From an uncultured Campylobacter sp. (GTDB lineage Bacteria > Campylobacterota > Campylobacteria > Campylobacterales > Campylobacteraceae), in contig NZ_CALUTC010000006.1 of the NCBI RefSeq assembly GCF_944323605.1, forward strand, positions 17,607 through 81,606: a stretch of 64,000 nt of DNA, in the 5' to 3' direction. The position numbers and the translations under genes are program-made. Under the pieces are notes generated by a model. It was given only the letters and a program-made list of their open reading frames with translations. It did no database searches and had not been told where the DNA came from. Each line of letters begins with the position of its first letter. The first letter of the stretch is position 1. Of the stretch, positions 19,102 through 29,183 are shown one piece after another.

Positions 19102-19107
19102 TATAGT
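19102..19107 (+). promoter_or_regulatory. Candidate -10 box for the macAB operon
   Basis: TATAGT lies 22 bases upstream of the TTG start of macA, followed by a CAAGGGA ribosome site. The region 18991-19128 between this and the divergent nitroreductase gene is A/T-rich and shows no other clear element. Confidence 0.35.
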
Positions 19108-19128
19108 AAAATACTCAAGGGACAAGCT

Positions 19129-20352
19129 TTGAAAGCACTAAAATTAAGGTTTAAAGATTTTTTTTCATCATTACTTGCTTTTGCTAAAAAAAAGAAAATG
19201 ATATTATTTATTATTTTAATAATCTTATTAATAGCATTGTTTTATATATTTTATCCACGAGACAATACTACACACCTGCTTACACAAAAAATTACTAGAA
19301 TCACTATAAATCAGAGCATAGAGGCTATAGGCACTGTTTATGCTAAGGAAGAGGTTGATGTCGGCGCACAGGTTAGCGGACAGATTATAAAGCTTTATGT
19401 CGATATAGGCGATAAGGTTAAAAAAGGGGATTTAATAGCACAAATTGATAAAGATAAACAAGAAAATGATCTTAACATATACAAGGCACAACTTCAAAGT
19501 GCAAAAGCGAATTTAGAAAGTAGGCAGGTTGCACTTGATATAGCTGATAAACAGTATCAAAGGGAACAAGCACTATATGATAAAAAAGCTTCTTCTTTGG
19601 AAGTTTTAGAAAATCTTAAAAATAATTACTACACTTTAAAAGCCAATGTAGCAGAGCTTGAAGCTCAGGTTGTCCAGCTTGAAATAACGCTTAAAAATGC
19701 TCAAAAAGATTTAGGTTACACTACTATATTAGCTCCAATGGACGGGATTATAATAAATACAGCTGTAGAAGAGGGTCAAACTGTTAATGCAAACCAAAAT
19801 ACCCCTACCATAGTAAGAATAGCAAATTTAGATGAAATGGAAGTAAGAATGGAAATAGCGGAGGCTGATGTTAATAAGATAAAAGTTGGAAGTGAGGTTG
19901 AATTTGCTATATTAAGTGATCCAGATAAAAGGTACAAAGCTAAAATAGAAAGCATAGATCCTGCAGATATTGAAACAAGCGATGCGACTAGCAATTCATC
20001 AAATTCAAATTCATCAAGCACATCTAGTGCGATTTATTATTATGCAAAATTTTTTGTTAAAAATGAAAACAATTTTTTGCGTATAGGTATGAGCACTGAA
20101 AATAAAATAATAGTAGCAAGTGCTACAAATACCATATCCGTTCCAACATATGCTATAAAAAATGATAGTGGAGGGTATTTTGTTGAGATTTTAAAAGGAC
20201 AAAATATTGTTAAAAAATACATAAAACTAGGCATAAAAGACGGCATAAACACCCAAGTTTTAGAGGGTGTTAATGAAAATGATGACTTGATAGTAGCAAA
20301 TACAAGTGCAAAAAGTTCTGGAGCATCTACACCTTATGCGAGACCTAGATGA
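19129..20352 (+). CDS. macA: MacA-like periplasmic adaptor of an ABC exporter
   Basis: A 407-residue membrane-fusion protein. A basic N-terminus is followed by one membrane segment (about 25-42), then the barrel-sandwich half-motif [23 protein letters not shown], a coiled-coil hairpin at about 110-190, and [14 protein letters not shown], the second lipoyl half. A serine/asparagine-rich stretch ([17 protein letters not shown]) interrupts the beta-barrel region. MacA couples MacB to an outer-membrane channel. It starts at TTG 19129 and overlaps macB by four bases. The trio matches a C. jejuni adaptor-ABC-outer-membrane set as I recall it. Confidence 0.88.
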   Translation: MKALKLRFKDFFSSLLAFAKKKKMILFIILIILLIALFYIFYPRDNTTHLLTQKITRITINQSIEAIGTVYAKEEVDVGAQVSGQIIKLYVDIGDKVKKGDLIAQIDKDKQENDLNIYKAQLQSAKANLESRQVALDIADKQYQREQALYDKKASSLEVLENLKNNYYTLKANVAELEAQVVQLEITLKNAQKDLGYTTILAPMDGIIINTAVEEGQTVNANQNTPTIVRIANLDEMEVRMEIAEADVNKIKVGSEVEFAILSDPDKRYKAKIESIDPADIETSDATSNSSNSNSSSTSSAIYYYAKFFVKNENNFLRIGMSTENKIIVASATNTISVPTYAIKNDSGGYFVEILKGQNIVKKYIKLGIKDGINTQVLEGVNENDDLIVANTSAKSSGASTPYARPR

Positions 20353-22271
20353 TAACACTAAGAAATATTTGCAAAAATATAGGACAAAATGAAATATTAA
20401 AAAATGTTAGTTTAAGCATACAAAGAGGCGAATTTGTAGCTATTATAGGTCAAAGCGGTAGCGGAAAAACCTCTCTTTTAAATATTATAGGAACATTAGA
20501 TGAGCCAAGTTCAGGCTCTTATATCTTTGATAAGTATGAAGTTACAAAACTTGATAAAGATGAAAAAGCAAAGTTAAGAAGAGAAAATATAGGCTTTATT
20601 TTTCAAAGATATAATCTTTTAAGCTTATTAACTGCAAGAGAAAATGTCTCTTTACCGGCAGTTTATGCGGGTAAAAAGACTGATTTTAGAAACGAAAGAG
20701 CTAAAAATTTACTGTCTGATTTAGATCTTGAATCAAAAATAAATTCAAAACCAAATGAGCTAAGCGGGGGACAACAACAAAGAGTAAGTATAGCAAGAGC
20801 CTTGATGAATGGAGGAGATTTAATACTAGCCGATGAACCAACCGGAGCACTCGATAGTAAAAGCGGTATAATGGTGCTAAATATTTTAAAATCCTTAAAC
20901 AAAGAAGGTCATACCATAGTCTTAGTAACTCACGATCAAAGCATAGCAGCACAAGCTAAGAGGATTATAGAAATAAAAGATGGAGAAATTTTAAAAGATA
21001 GCTCTACTGCATATGAAAAACAAGAAATAAAGATTGAAAAAATGAAAGCTGAAGTAAAAACTTTTACACTGCTTAAGAATCAGCTTTTTGAATGCTTTAA
21101 AATAGCTTTTTCATCTATACTTGCCCATAAACTTCGTTCTATACTAACTATGTTGGGTATAATAATAGGCATAGCTTCAGTAGTTTGTGTTGTAGCACTT
21201 GGGAAAGGCTCTCAAGAACAAATACTAGCTTCTATTAGTAGGCTTGGCACAAATACAATAGAAGTTCGTCCCGGTAAAGGTTTTGGCGATATTCGTTCTG
21301 GTAGGACTTGGCTAAATGTAAGCGATTTAAAGACATTAAGAACTCTGCCTCAACTTGAAGCTGTTGAAGCTAGAGTAAATTCATCGGCTATCGTTACTTA
21401 TAAGAATATATCTTTAAATGCAAGAGGCGAGGGCGTAGGTATAAATGAAATAAAAATAAAAGGTCTTGAATTAGAGGCTGGTAGAGTGCTTTCAAGTGAT
21501 GATATAAAAAATAATTCTAATGTCGTGGTGATTGATTATAATGGACATCAAGGGCTTTTTGCAGATATGAATGCAAAAAATATATTAGGAAAAACAATAA
21601 TTTTTGATTCTAAACCATTTGTTGTAATAGGTGTATTAAAAAGAGATGCAAACAGTAGGGCTGAAGATGTAACCGTAAGGCTTTACATACCATATACTAC
21701 TATGATGAATAAAATAACAGGAGACAGACTTTTAAGCAGTATAATAACAAAGGTTGCAGATAATACCTCACCAACAGTAGCAGAACAAGCTATCACAAGA
21801 ATTTTAGAGATAAAAAGAGGGCAAAAAGACTTTTTTACAGTAAATTCAGATGCCATAAGACAAACTATAGATGAAAATACTAGAACTATGACAATATTAA
21901 TCACTTCAATAGCAGCTATAGCTTTAATAGTAGGCGGAGTTGGTGTTATGAATATAATGCTTGTTTCTGTCAGTGAAAGAACAAGAGAAATCGGCATAAG
22001 AATGGCTATTGGTGCTAGAAGAGAGGATATTTTAATGCAATTTTTAATAGAAGCTATTATGATATGCTCTATAGGTGCTTTTCTTGGCGTTATTTTGTCT
22101 ATTAGCTTGGTTTATTTTTTAAATTATTTAGGTGTTTTTTCTATGATTATCTCTAGCTTATCTTTGTTTGTAGCTCTTTTAAGCTCTGTTTTTATAGGTT
22201 TAGTCTTTGGCTTTTTTCCAGCTAGAAATGCCGCAAATTTAAATCCTATAAGTGCTTTATCAAAGGAATAA
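20349..22271 (+). CDS. macB: MacB-like ABC exporter, ATPase-permease fusion
   Basis: A 640-residue protein. The N-terminal ATPase has Walker A GQSGSGKT at 34-41, LSGGQQQR signature at 138-145 and Walker [13 protein letters not shown] at 158-169. The C-terminal half starts with a membrane helix after about 250, a large periplasmic domain, and an FtsX-like block of three helices (from [22 protein letters not shown]). In characterised systems it exports macrolides, peptides or enterotoxin. The substrate here is unknown. Confidence 0.92.
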   Translation: MITLRNICKNIGQNEILKNVSLSIQRGEFVAIIGQSGSGKTSLLNIIGTLDEPSSGSYIFDKYEVTKLDKDEKAKLRRENIGFIFQRYNLLSLLTARENVSLPAVYAGKKTDFRNERAKNLLSDLDLESKINSKPNELSGGQQQRVSIARALMNGGDLILADEPTGALDSKSGIMVLNILKSLNKEGHTIVLVTHDQSIAAQAKRIIEIKDGEILKDSSTAYEKQEIKIEKMKAEVKTFTLLKNQLFECFKIAFSSILAHKLRSILTMLGIIIGIASVVCVVALGKGSQEQILASISRLGTNTIEVRPGKGFGDIRSGRTWLNVSDLKTLRTLPQLEAVEARVNSSAIVTYKNISLNARGEGVGINEIKIKGLELEAGRVLSSDDIKNNSNVVVIDYNGHQGLFADMNAKNILGKTIIFDSKPFVVIGVLKRDANSRAEDVTVRLYIPYTTMMNKITGDRLLSSIITKVADNTSPTVAEQAITRILEIKRGQKDFFTVNSDAIRQTIDENTRTMTILITSIAAIALIVGGVGVMNIMLVSVSERTREIGIRMAIGARREDILMQFLIEAIMICSIGAFLGVILSISLVYFLNYLGVFSMIISSLSLFVALLSSVFIGLVFGFFPARNAANLNPISALSKE

Positions 22272-22273
22272 AT

Positions 22274-23665
22274 ATGGTATTAAGTGCTTTAAACATAAAT
22301 ATTAAGCAGGTATTGTTATCATTTTTTGTATTTTTTATCCTTGCTTGTGCCCCATTAAATGATGTAAATTTAGAAAGAAACGATACAGATTTTGCCTATG
22401 ATAAATGGTGGCAAAAATATGATAATCAAATTTTAAATGATTTTGTAGATACTATTTTAAAAAATAATAGCGAAATACAAATGGCAAGGCTTAATCTTCT
22501 AAGCTCTCTTGCTTCTTATGATTTAGCTTATGTTGATTTATTTCCCACTGCAGACGGGTCTTTAGGTGCATCTAGCACTAAAAATTATAATCCAAATAAC
22601 ACTAGCAACAGCTTTTCAGGCTCTTTATCTGTATCATACGAGCTTGATATATATGGAAAAATAAGAGACAATATAGCTTCAGCAGAATTTAGTGCTAGAG
22701 CTAGTGCATACGAACTTGAAAGCTTAAAATTAACTCTTATAAATTCCAATATAGATGCGGTGCTTGATTTGGTTTATGCAAATGAAGTTTCAAAGCTTTT
22801 AAGTGATTATGTTGAAAATTTAGAGCTTGCACGAGAGCTTTATGCTTTAAAATACGAACTTGGAAAGATTCCAGAGCTTGATTTATTAAATTTAGAAAAT
22901 TCTTTGCTTAATGCTAGACAAAGTTTATTGAGTAATGAGCAAAGCAAAGAGCTTATTATAAAAGGCTTAAAGGATTCGTTAGCTTTTGAAAAGGATTTTG
23001 ATAAAATTGCGAGCTTAAATAGTCTAAGTTTTAGTGATTTCAAAGAAAGTGAGTTAAATTTTGATATAAATTTACAAGATCTTAGCAATAGACCAGATAT
23101 AAAATCCGCACTAAATTCTTTAAAATCAGCTTTTAAAGACCTTAGTGTAGTTGAAAAAAGCATTTATCCTAGCATAAATTTAGGAGGAACTTTGAATACA
23201 AATGATTCTAATAACGGCAGTTTTAGCGTCTCTAGTTTAGGCGGAAATTTAAGGCTTTCTCTACCTTTTTTGGATTACGCACGCATAAGACAAAATATAA
23301 AAATTTCACAATACGCCTATGAAGGTTTAAAAGTGCAGTATGAACAAAGCCTTCAGAGTGCTATAAATGAATTTATACAATGCAAAGCTGATTATGCTTT
23401 TTATGAAGAGCTTTTTAAGAATATTATTTTAATTAACAAAAAACAAGAAAAAATAAAAAATACCTATGCTTTACAGTATGAGGCTGGAAAAGTAGAGTTA
23501 AAAGACTTTTTAGACGCACAAAATAGCTATATAAATTCTCATAGAGACATATTAAGCCAAAAATTAAATTTATTAAAAACTAGAAATTTGTATTATAAAA
23601 TAACCACATTTTCAAGCTCTACACCCTCTTTAAACAAAGAAAATACGGGTAGAATTTCTTTTTAG
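22274..23665 (+). CDS. TolC/NodT-type outer-membrane efflux lipoprotein
   Basis: A 463-residue outer-membrane factor. FFVFFILAC is a lipobox, so the mature protein is probably lipid-anchored, as in the OprM/NodT branch. WWQKYDNQILNDFVDTIL, then two long coiled-coil repeats with SYELDIYGKIRDNI and YPSINLGGTLNT, are typical of the family. It starts two bases after macB and completes a tripartite exporter. The C-terminal tail is S/T-rich. Confidence 0.88.
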   Translation: MVLSALNINIKQVLLSFFVFFILACAPLNDVNLERNDTDFAYDKWWQKYDNQILNDFVDTILKNNSEIQMARLNLLSSLASYDLAYVDLFPTADGSLGASSTKNYNPNNTSNSFSGSLSVSYELDIYGKIRDNIASAEFSARASAYELESLKLTLINSNIDAVLDLVYANEVSKLLSDYVENLELARELYALKYELGKIPELDLLNLENSLLNARQSLLSNEQSKELIIKGLKDSLAFEKDFDKIASLNSLSFSDFKESELNFDINLQDLSNRPDIKSALNSLKSAFKDLSVVEKSIYPSINLGGTLNTNDSNNGSFSVSSLGGNLRLSLPFLDYARIRQNIKISQYAYEGLKVQYEQSLQSAINEFIQCKADYAFYEELFKNIILINKKQEKIKNTYALQYEAGKVELKDFLDAQNSYINSHRDILSQKLNLLKTRNLYYKITTFSSSTPSLNKENTGRISF

Positions 23666-23929
23666 ATTTTTGAAAAAAGTTATGTTTATATTAAAGATTT
23701 TTATCTATTTTAATTCTTTAGCAACTTTAAAATTTATTTTTATCTTTTAGGGCATAAAATATCTTATTTAAGGGCTTTTGAGATAAATTATATCCTAAAA
23801 ATTTTTGTGTAAAAACTTAACATTATTGATACTTTTTTATATAAAAAATAATTTTTTTTAATTTTTTTACACAAGCTCTATTATTTTTAATATAATAGCA
23901 AATGAGAAATACTTTTTAAAGGTTTAATT
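23666..23929 (+). promoter_or_regulatory. Leader and promoter region of hydABCD
   Basis: This 264-base gap is over three quarters A/T by eye. It holds a perfect TATAAT at 23891-23896, 34 bases upstream of the hydA ATG, and an AAAGG ribosome site. An 11-bp inverted repeat, TTGTGTAAAAA at 23805-23815 and its complement at 23864-23874, has its near arm 16 bases before the -10 box, where a regulator could act. No terminator is evident for the upstream efflux gene. Confidence 0.5.
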
Positions 23930-25063
23930 ATGACAGAAGAAAGATTAAAGGCTCGTCTTCTAGAGCTTGAAAGTATGCCTTCTTTAAAGCCCAAACTCTC
24001 TATACCACAGGCTTTAGAACAGGCTGGTTTTTCTAGAAGGGATTTTTTAAAATGGGCTGGTGCTATGACAGCTTTCTTAGCACTTCCTAGCACATTTACT
24101 CCACTTGTTGCAAGAGCTGCTGAACTTGCTGATAGAGTGCCTGTTATATGGCTTCATATGGCTGAATGCACAGGCTGTTCTGAAAGTTTGTTAAGAAGTG
24201 ATACTCCTACTATAGATAGCTTAATATTCGATCACATATCTTTAGAATACCACGAAACAGTTATGGCTGCGTCTGGTTGGCAAGCTGAAGAAAATTTAGA
24301 AAGTGCTATACAAAAGCATAAAGGAAATTATTTTCTTATGGTAGAGGGCGGAATTCCTATGGGTGATACTGAAAATTACCTAACGGTTGGACCTCACGGA
24401 AAAACAGGATATCAACACGCAAAAGAAGCTTGTGATAACGCAAAAGCTATTTTAGCTATAGGCACATGTTCCTCTTTTGGTGGAATTCAAGCTGCTAGAC
24501 CAAATCCAAGCAACGCACAACCTTTAAGCAAGGTTACAAACAAAACTGTTATTAATGTTCCTGGCTGTCCTCCTAGCGAAAAAAATATAGTTGGAAACAT
24601 TCTACAATTTTTAATCTTCAAAGAAGCTCCATCTCTTGATGTTTATAATAGACCAAAATGGGCTTATGGACTTAGAATTCACGATTTATGTGAGAGAAGA
24701 GGTCATTTTGATGCTGGTGAGTTTGTGCAAAAATTTGGAGATGAGGGTGCTAAAAATGGATACTGTCTTTATAAGGTTGGTTGCAAAGGACCTTATACCT
24801 TTAATAACTGCTCAAGAGAAAGATTTAATTCACACACCTCTTGGCCTATACAAGCAGGACACGGTTGTATAGGTTGTTCTGAACCTCATTTTTGGGATAG
24901 AATGCAGCCATTTGAAGAGCCTATTGCTGGTAAAATTTTTCCTTTAGGGCAAGGATCTGATTCTGTTGCAGATAAAGTTGGTATAGGTATTTTATGTCTA
25001 ACAGGTGTAGCTATAGCTGCTCACGCTGCATTGGCTGCCATTAAAAAAGATAAGGAGGCTTGA
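23930..25063 (+). CDS. hydA: [NiFe] uptake hydrogenase small subunit
   Basis: A 377-residue electron-transfer subunit with three Fe-S clusters. The twin-arginine signal SRRDFLKWAG at 35-44 and ARA cleavage near 63 show folded export to the periplasm with HydB. AECTGCSES (C80, C83) gives proximal-cluster ligands, and later CPPSE, CRE-type and CIGCSEPHFWD segments hold the rest. The C-terminal GIGILCLTGVAIAAHAALAA helix anchors it to the membrane. The N-terminus before the RR motif is unusually long (34 residues) but typical of epsilonproteobacteria. Confidence 0.95.
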   Translation: MTEERLKARLLELESMPSLKPKLSIPQALEQAGFSRRDFLKWAGAMTAFLALPSTFTPLVARAAELADRVPVIWLHMAECTGCSESLLRSDTPTIDSLIFDHISLEYHETVMAASGWQAEENLESAIQKHKGNYFLMVEGGIPMGDTENYLTVGPHGKTGYQHAKEACDNAKAILAIGTCSSFGGIQAARPNPSNAQPLSKVTNKTVINVPGCPPSEKNIVGNILQFLIFKEAPSLDVYNRPKWAYGLRIHDLCERRGHFDAGEFVQKFGDEGAKNGYCLYKVGCKGPYTFNNCSRERFNSHTSWPIQAGHGCIGCSEPHFWDRMQPFEEPIAGKIFPLGQGSDSVADKVGIGILCLTGVAIAAHAALAAIKKDKEA

Positions 25064-25065
25064 GT

Positions 25066-26781
25066 ATGGCACAAAGAATTATAGTAGATCCAATAACAAG
25101 AATAGAAGGACACTTAAGAGTCGAAGTTGTAGTAGATGAAAATAATGTTGTGCAAGAAGCATATTCTGGCTCTACCTTGTGGCGTGGTATAGAAACAATA
25201 GTAAAGGGAAGAGATCCTAGAGATGCTGGTTTTTTAACTCAAAGAATTTGTGGAGTTTGCACATTTTCACATTATAAAGCAGGTATAGTTGCTGTTGAAG
25301 ATGCTTTGGGTATAACACCTCCTTTAAATGCTATTTTAACAAGAACGCTTATGAATGCAGCTTTGTTTTTACACGATCACATAGTGCATTTTTATCAATT
25401 ACACGCTCTTGACTGGGTTGATATAGTTAGTGCCTTAAGTGCAGATGTTAAAAAAGCTAGTGATGAAGCTTTTAAATACACTAATATGCCTTATGCAACA
25501 GGTGCTGATAAATTACTAGAAGTAAAACAAAGGGTAAAAACTTTTGTAGATAAGGGAAATTTAGGACCGTTTGCAAATGCTTATTACGGACATCCTACCT
25601 ATAAATTGACCCCAGAACAAAATTTAATAGCACTTTCTCACTATCTTGAATGCCTTAGAGTTCAAAGAATTGTTGCTCAATGTATGGCTATATTCGGTGC
25701 TAAAAATCCTCACCCTCAAAGCTTAACAGTAGGTGGAGTTACTTGCGTTATGGATCTTTTAAGTCCAGCTAGACTTGGAGAATACATAGAAAAAATAAAA
25801 GAAGTTGTTGATTTTGTTAATCGTGCGTATTATCCTGATTTGATAATGGCTGGTAAGGCTTACGCTAATGAACCTAGTGTTATAAATGATGTAGGTGTGC
25901 CTAATCTTCTTACATATAAAGAATTTCAAATTGGTGCTAATGATTGGTTATTTGATAGTGGATATATCAAAAATGGCGATCTAAGCAAAGTTTATGAAGT
26001 AGATGAGTCTTTAATAACAGAAGAAGCCACACACTCTTGGTATAAAAATGACAAGCCTTTACATCCTTATGATGGTGAAACAGACCCTAATTACACAGGT
26101 TTTGTGGATATGAAAACCGTTAATGGCAAAGGTCAAATGGTAGATAGCAAAGCCTTTGATACAAAAGGTAAGTATAGCTGGATAAAAGCACCTAGATACG
26201 ACAGTATGCCTATGCAAGTTGGTCCTTTAGCTAATATAGCTGTAAATTATGCTAAGGGAAATAAGTTAGTAGTTGAAGCTGTTGATAAATTCTTAAAAGA
26301 CAGTGGCTTACCTATAAGTGCCGTTTTAAGCACACTAGGAAGAACTGCTACTCGTTGTATAGAAGCTAGCATTATAGCAAACAACATACATAAGGCATTT
26401 GATAATTTAGTAGAAAATTTAAAAATAGATGAAAGCACTTGTGCTGATTATAAAATCGATCCTAACAAAGAATATAAAGGTAGATATATAGGCAATGTGC
26501 CAAGAGGTATGTTAAGCCACTGGTGTCGCATAAAAGACGGAGTTATATCTAATTGGCAAGCCGTTGTTCCTTCTACTTGGAATGCTAGTCCAAAAGATTC
26601 TAAAGGAGTTGGAGGAAGCTATGAGCAGTGCTTAATAGGGCTTAAAATAGCTGATGTAAAACAACCTTTGGAAATTATTAGAAAAATTCACTCTTATGAT
26701 CCTTGTATTGCTTGTGCTGTGCATGTTATGGATACAAAAGGCAATAATTTAAGTGAATATAAGATGAATGTAAATGCGTGA
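25066..26781 (+). CDS. hydB: [NiFe] uptake hydrogenase large subunit
   Basis: A 571-residue catalytic subunit. The nickel ligands are in RICGVCTFSHY (C62, C65) and DPCIACAVH (C547, C550). H553 is followed by an 18-residue tail that HydD should cut off after nickel insertion. The ATG at 25066 has TAAGGAGG at 25051-25058; an in-frame TTG at 25060 overlapping hydA is less likely. Oxidises hydrogen in the periplasm. Confidence 0.96.
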   Translation: MAQRIIVDPITRIEGHLRVEVVVDENNVVQEAYSGSTLWRGIETIVKGRDPRDAGFLTQRICGVCTFSHYKAGIVAVEDALGITPPLNAILTRTLMNAALFLHDHIVHFYQLHALDWVDIVSALSADVKKASDEAFKYTNMPYATGADKLLEVKQRVKTFVDKGNLGPFANAYYGHPTYKLTPEQNLIALSHYLECLRVQRIVAQCMAIFGAKNPHPQSLTVGGVTCVMDLLSPARLGEYIEKIKEVVDFVNRAYYPDLIMAGKAYANEPSVINDVGVPNLLTYKEFQIGANDWLFDSGYIKNGDLSKVYEVDESLITEEATHSWYKNDKPLHPYDGETDPNYTGFVDMKTVNGKGQMVDSKAFDTKGKYSWIKAPRYDSMPMQVGPLANIAVNYAKGNKLVVEAVDKFLKDSGLPISAVLSTLGRTATRCIEASIIANNIHKAFDNLVENLKIDESTCADYKIDPNKEYKGRYIGNVPRGMLSHWCRIKDGVISNWQAVVPSTWNASPKDSKGVGGSYEQCLIGLKIADVKQPLEIIRKIHSYDPCIACAVHVMDTKGNNLSEYKMNVNA

Positions 26782-26792
26782 AAGGATAAATA

Positions 26793-27482
26793 ATGCGACA
26801 GGCTACTTCACACCAAAAAAGAAGTGATGGAAACAGACACGCAGTTTATGAATTTAGCTTAGGTTTAAGACTAGCACACTGGATAAGGGCCATAAGCATA
26901 GCGGTTTTAGTCTTAACCGGCTTTTATATATCCTATGTTTATCAATACCCAAGCGATAATGTTTTTGTGCAAAGTGTATATCGTTTTGCACATGAAATTT
27001 TTGGTTTCGCTTTTGTAGCTTGTATATTTTTTAAAATTTATTTATTTTTTGCTGATAATACAAGCAAGATAGAAAGAGCTAGTTTCAAGGATTTATTTGA
27101 TAAGCAAGTGTGGATAGATCAAATAAAATTTTATCTATGTATAGGTAAGCACCCTAGATTAAGGGGTGCTTATAACCCATTGCAGTTTGTTACGTATTTT
27201 ATACTTTATGTTGTTTTTATGGGTCTTATTGTAACGGGTCTTATACTTTATATGCACAATTACCACGAAGGTCTTGGAGGATTTTTTTATGGCTTTTTAA
27301 GACCTATTGAAGCTATGTTTGGTGGATTATCTGAAGTTAGGACTTATCATAGATTATTTATGTGGTTTGTGATTATTTTTGTTCCTATACATGTTTATAT
27401 AGTTGTGCTAAATTCTATAAAAAACAAAGATGGCTCAACAGATGCTATAGTAAGTGGTTATAAATACGAAGAAGAGCATTGA
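26793..27482 (+). CDS. hydC: Hydrogenase cytochrome b subunit
   Basis: A 229-residue di-haem b membrane protein that passes electrons from HydA to menaquinone. Four membrane segments are seen (about 28-48, 65-83, 125-150, 185-205) with histidines in LRLAHWIRA, RFAHEIFGF, YMHNYHEG and YHRLFMWFVIIFVPIHVYIV. The start lies 11 bases after hydB. The final histidine-containing helix matches the HupC/HyaC family. Confidence 0.93.
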   Translation: MRQATSHQKRSDGNRHAVYEFSLGLRLAHWIRAISIAVLVLTGFYISYVYQYPSDNVFVQSVYRFAHEIFGFAFVACIFFKIYLFFADNTSKIERASFKDLFDKQVWIDQIKFYLCIGKHPRLRGAYNPLQFVTYFILYVVFMGLIVTGLILYMHNYHEGLGGFFYGFLRPIEAMFGGLSEVRTYHRLFMWFVIIFVPIHVYIVVLNSIKNKDGSTDAIVSGYKYEEEH

Positions 27483-28016
27483 TTGAAATTTTTGGTTCTT
27501 GGCATAGGAAATATCGTGTTTGCAGATGAAGGCTTAGGCGTTCATCTTTGCAAACAGATAGAAAAAAACTACCTCTTTAAAAGCGATAGTCATAGTATAG
27601 ATTTTATAGACGGCGGGACCTTGGCTTTACAGCTTAGTTATATAATAGCAAAGTATGATAAGATGATAGTTATAGACTGTATAGATGCTGATGATGCTAA
27701 GCCCGGAGATGTTTTTTTCTTTCCTTACGAGGCTATGCCAAAGAAGGTTTCTTGGAGTGGGAGTGCTCACGAAGTAGAAATGCTACAAACTTTGCAGTAT
27801 ATGGAGCTTCTTGGAGATTTACCACAAAGCCATATTTTAGCTTGTGTCCCAAAACGGATAGAGCAGATGAGTTTTAAGCTTTCAGAAGAGCTTATAAACG
27901 CTTCTAAGATTATGGAAGATACGCTTATAAAACACCTTAAAAGCGAGGGGTTTGATTGTGAAAAAATAGCTGATTATTCTTTGCAAGACTTAGCAAATTT
28001 GTCTTATAAAAATTAG
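27483..28016 (+). CDS. hydD: Hydrogenase maturation endopeptidase
   Basis: A 177-residue HyaD/HybD-type protease that removes the C-terminal peptide of HydB. GIGNIVFADEGLGVHL carries the first acidic nickel-binding residue, VIDCIDADDAKPGD the second, and SAHEVEM the histidine. Start is TTG at 27483, directly after the hydC stop. The C-terminal 20 residues extend beyond the compact fold. Its TAG stop overlaps by four bases the TAA of the convergent sulfotransferase gene. Confidence 0.92.
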   Translation: MKFLVLGIGNIVFADEGLGVHLCKQIEKNYLFKSDSHSIDFIDGGTLALQLSYIIAKYDKMIVIDCIDADDAKPGDVFFFPYEAMPKKVSWSGSAHEVEMLQTLQYMELLGDLPQSHILACVPKRIEQMSFKLSEELINASKIMEDTLIKHLKSEGFDCEKIADYSLQDLANLSYKN

Positions 28017-29152
28017 AATTTTCCTCTTTCTCTTCTTTGAATAAACCTTATAGCTTCAATTAAAACACTTATAAAAAGCGAGTAAAATATGCCTTTATTT
28101 TTCTTTTCATCTTTAAGGAATGATTTTAAGTATTCTAGATAATTATTTTTATCTTTAGATTTTTGAAACATCTTCCAGCTAAATTCAGCAATTTTATCTA
28201 TGTGTTCTTTGTTTATATGTTTTAATTCATAATTTTCTTGATAAGTGCTTAAATCTTTTTTTGTAAAAAGCCTTTCTCTATCTGGGAAAAATTTTTTTCT
28301 TACTTTTTCGTTTGAGTCTTCAAAATATTTTAGATAAGCTCCATAACTCTGTTTCGGTGGCATAAATTTAAGATTTTTATCATAAAAACATAAAACATCA
28401 CTACAGCTACTTGGAATATCGTCCATATTATTGTTATATTTGTTAAAGATGCTAAGAAATTCAAAGCCTAGCAAATTTAGACTTTCATTCTTGTTTTTAG
28501 GGAAAATAAAGTCATAGTCTTTTATGCCTAAAATATGTAAAAAATCTTTTATTAAATCCTCTTTAAAAAAATCATCTTTTTGAAATATCCTAGGTATAAA
28601 ATTTTCTTTGCCAAATATATCGCTATACCTAGAACAAAGAATATCATAATCAAAAGTATATATATGCTCGTGTTCTTGAGGTTTGATTTCATAAGAAGTT
28701 TTAATTAAGCCTCTTTTTAAATCTTCAGAGCTTAAAGATACCATAAGATCGGCTTGATTTCTAAGATAAAGTATTATTTTTATATCATCAAAACCAAGAT
28801 AATTTAAAAACAATTTTAAAGCTTTAATTTTTTCTTCTATATCCAAAAAAAAGCTTATACATTCACTTGAAAATATAAAAGTTTTATCTTTGTTTTTTTC
28901 TATTTCTTGTTTTAAAGATTTTATTATACGTTCTGAATCAAGGTATTTGCTAAAATTATTAGGACTGTTTTTTTCATAAATTTTGTTAGCTATATGATGT
29001 AGAAAAATATGCTGGGGATTTTCTTTTTTATATAATATGCTTTGTGGGTAGTAAAATTTATGCTTTTTTAGCTCGTTTTTATTATCTTGCAGGAATCTTT
29101 GTATAGATGTTGTCCCTGTTTTAACTGTGCCTATATGCAAAAAAGCTTTCAT
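28013..29152 (-). CDS. PAPS-type sulfotransferase-family protein
   Basis: A 379-residue protein. Its N-terminus HIGTVKTGTTSIQ (6-18) is the 5'-phosphosulfate-binding P-loop of sulfotransferases. LYLRNQADLMVSLS near 129-141, with R131 and S139, matches the 3'-phosphate motif. The predicted reaction is sulfate transfer from PAPS to a carbohydrate or lipid, but the acceptor is unknown. The C-terminus ends in a basic amphipathic helix. It is a single gene between hydD and ackA, where I recall no such gene in C. jejuni, and it may be acquired. A 12-T tract lies in its probable leader. Confidence 0.72.
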   Translation of the reverse strand: MKAFLHIGTVKTGTTSIQRFLQDNKNELKKHKFYYPQSILYKKENPQHIFLHHIANKIYEKNSPNNFSKYLDSERIIKSLKQEIEKNKDKTFIFSSECISFFLDIEEKIKALKLFLNYLGFDDIKIILYLRNQADLMVSLSSEDLKRGLIKTSYEIKPQEHEHIYTFDYDILCSRYSDIFGKENFIPRIFQKDDFFKEDLIKDFLHILGIKDYDFIFPKNKNESLNLLGFEFLSIFNKYNNNMDDIPSSCSDVLCFYDKNLKFMPPKQSYGAYLKYFEDSNEKVRKKFFPDRERLFTKKDLSTYQENYELKHINKEHIDKIAEFSWKMFQKSKDKNNYLEYLKSFLKDEKKNKGIFYSLFISVLIEAIRFIQRRERGKF

Positions 29153-29183
29153 TTGTTGCCTTTTTTAATTTTCATCATTTTAC

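Noticed and set aside
20663..20952. Minus-strand frames inside macB
   Set aside because: They lie opposite the ABC signature and Walker B region and give low-complexity hydrophobic text.
25060..25065. TTG start of hydB at 25060
   Set aside because: The AGGAGG at 25053-25058 is properly spaced only for the ATG at 25066.
28013..29152. Glycosyltransferase or methyltransferase reading of this gene
   Set aside because: The N-terminal P-loop and the R131/S139 motif fit sulfotransferases, and no glycosyltransferase DxD or SAM loop is seen.
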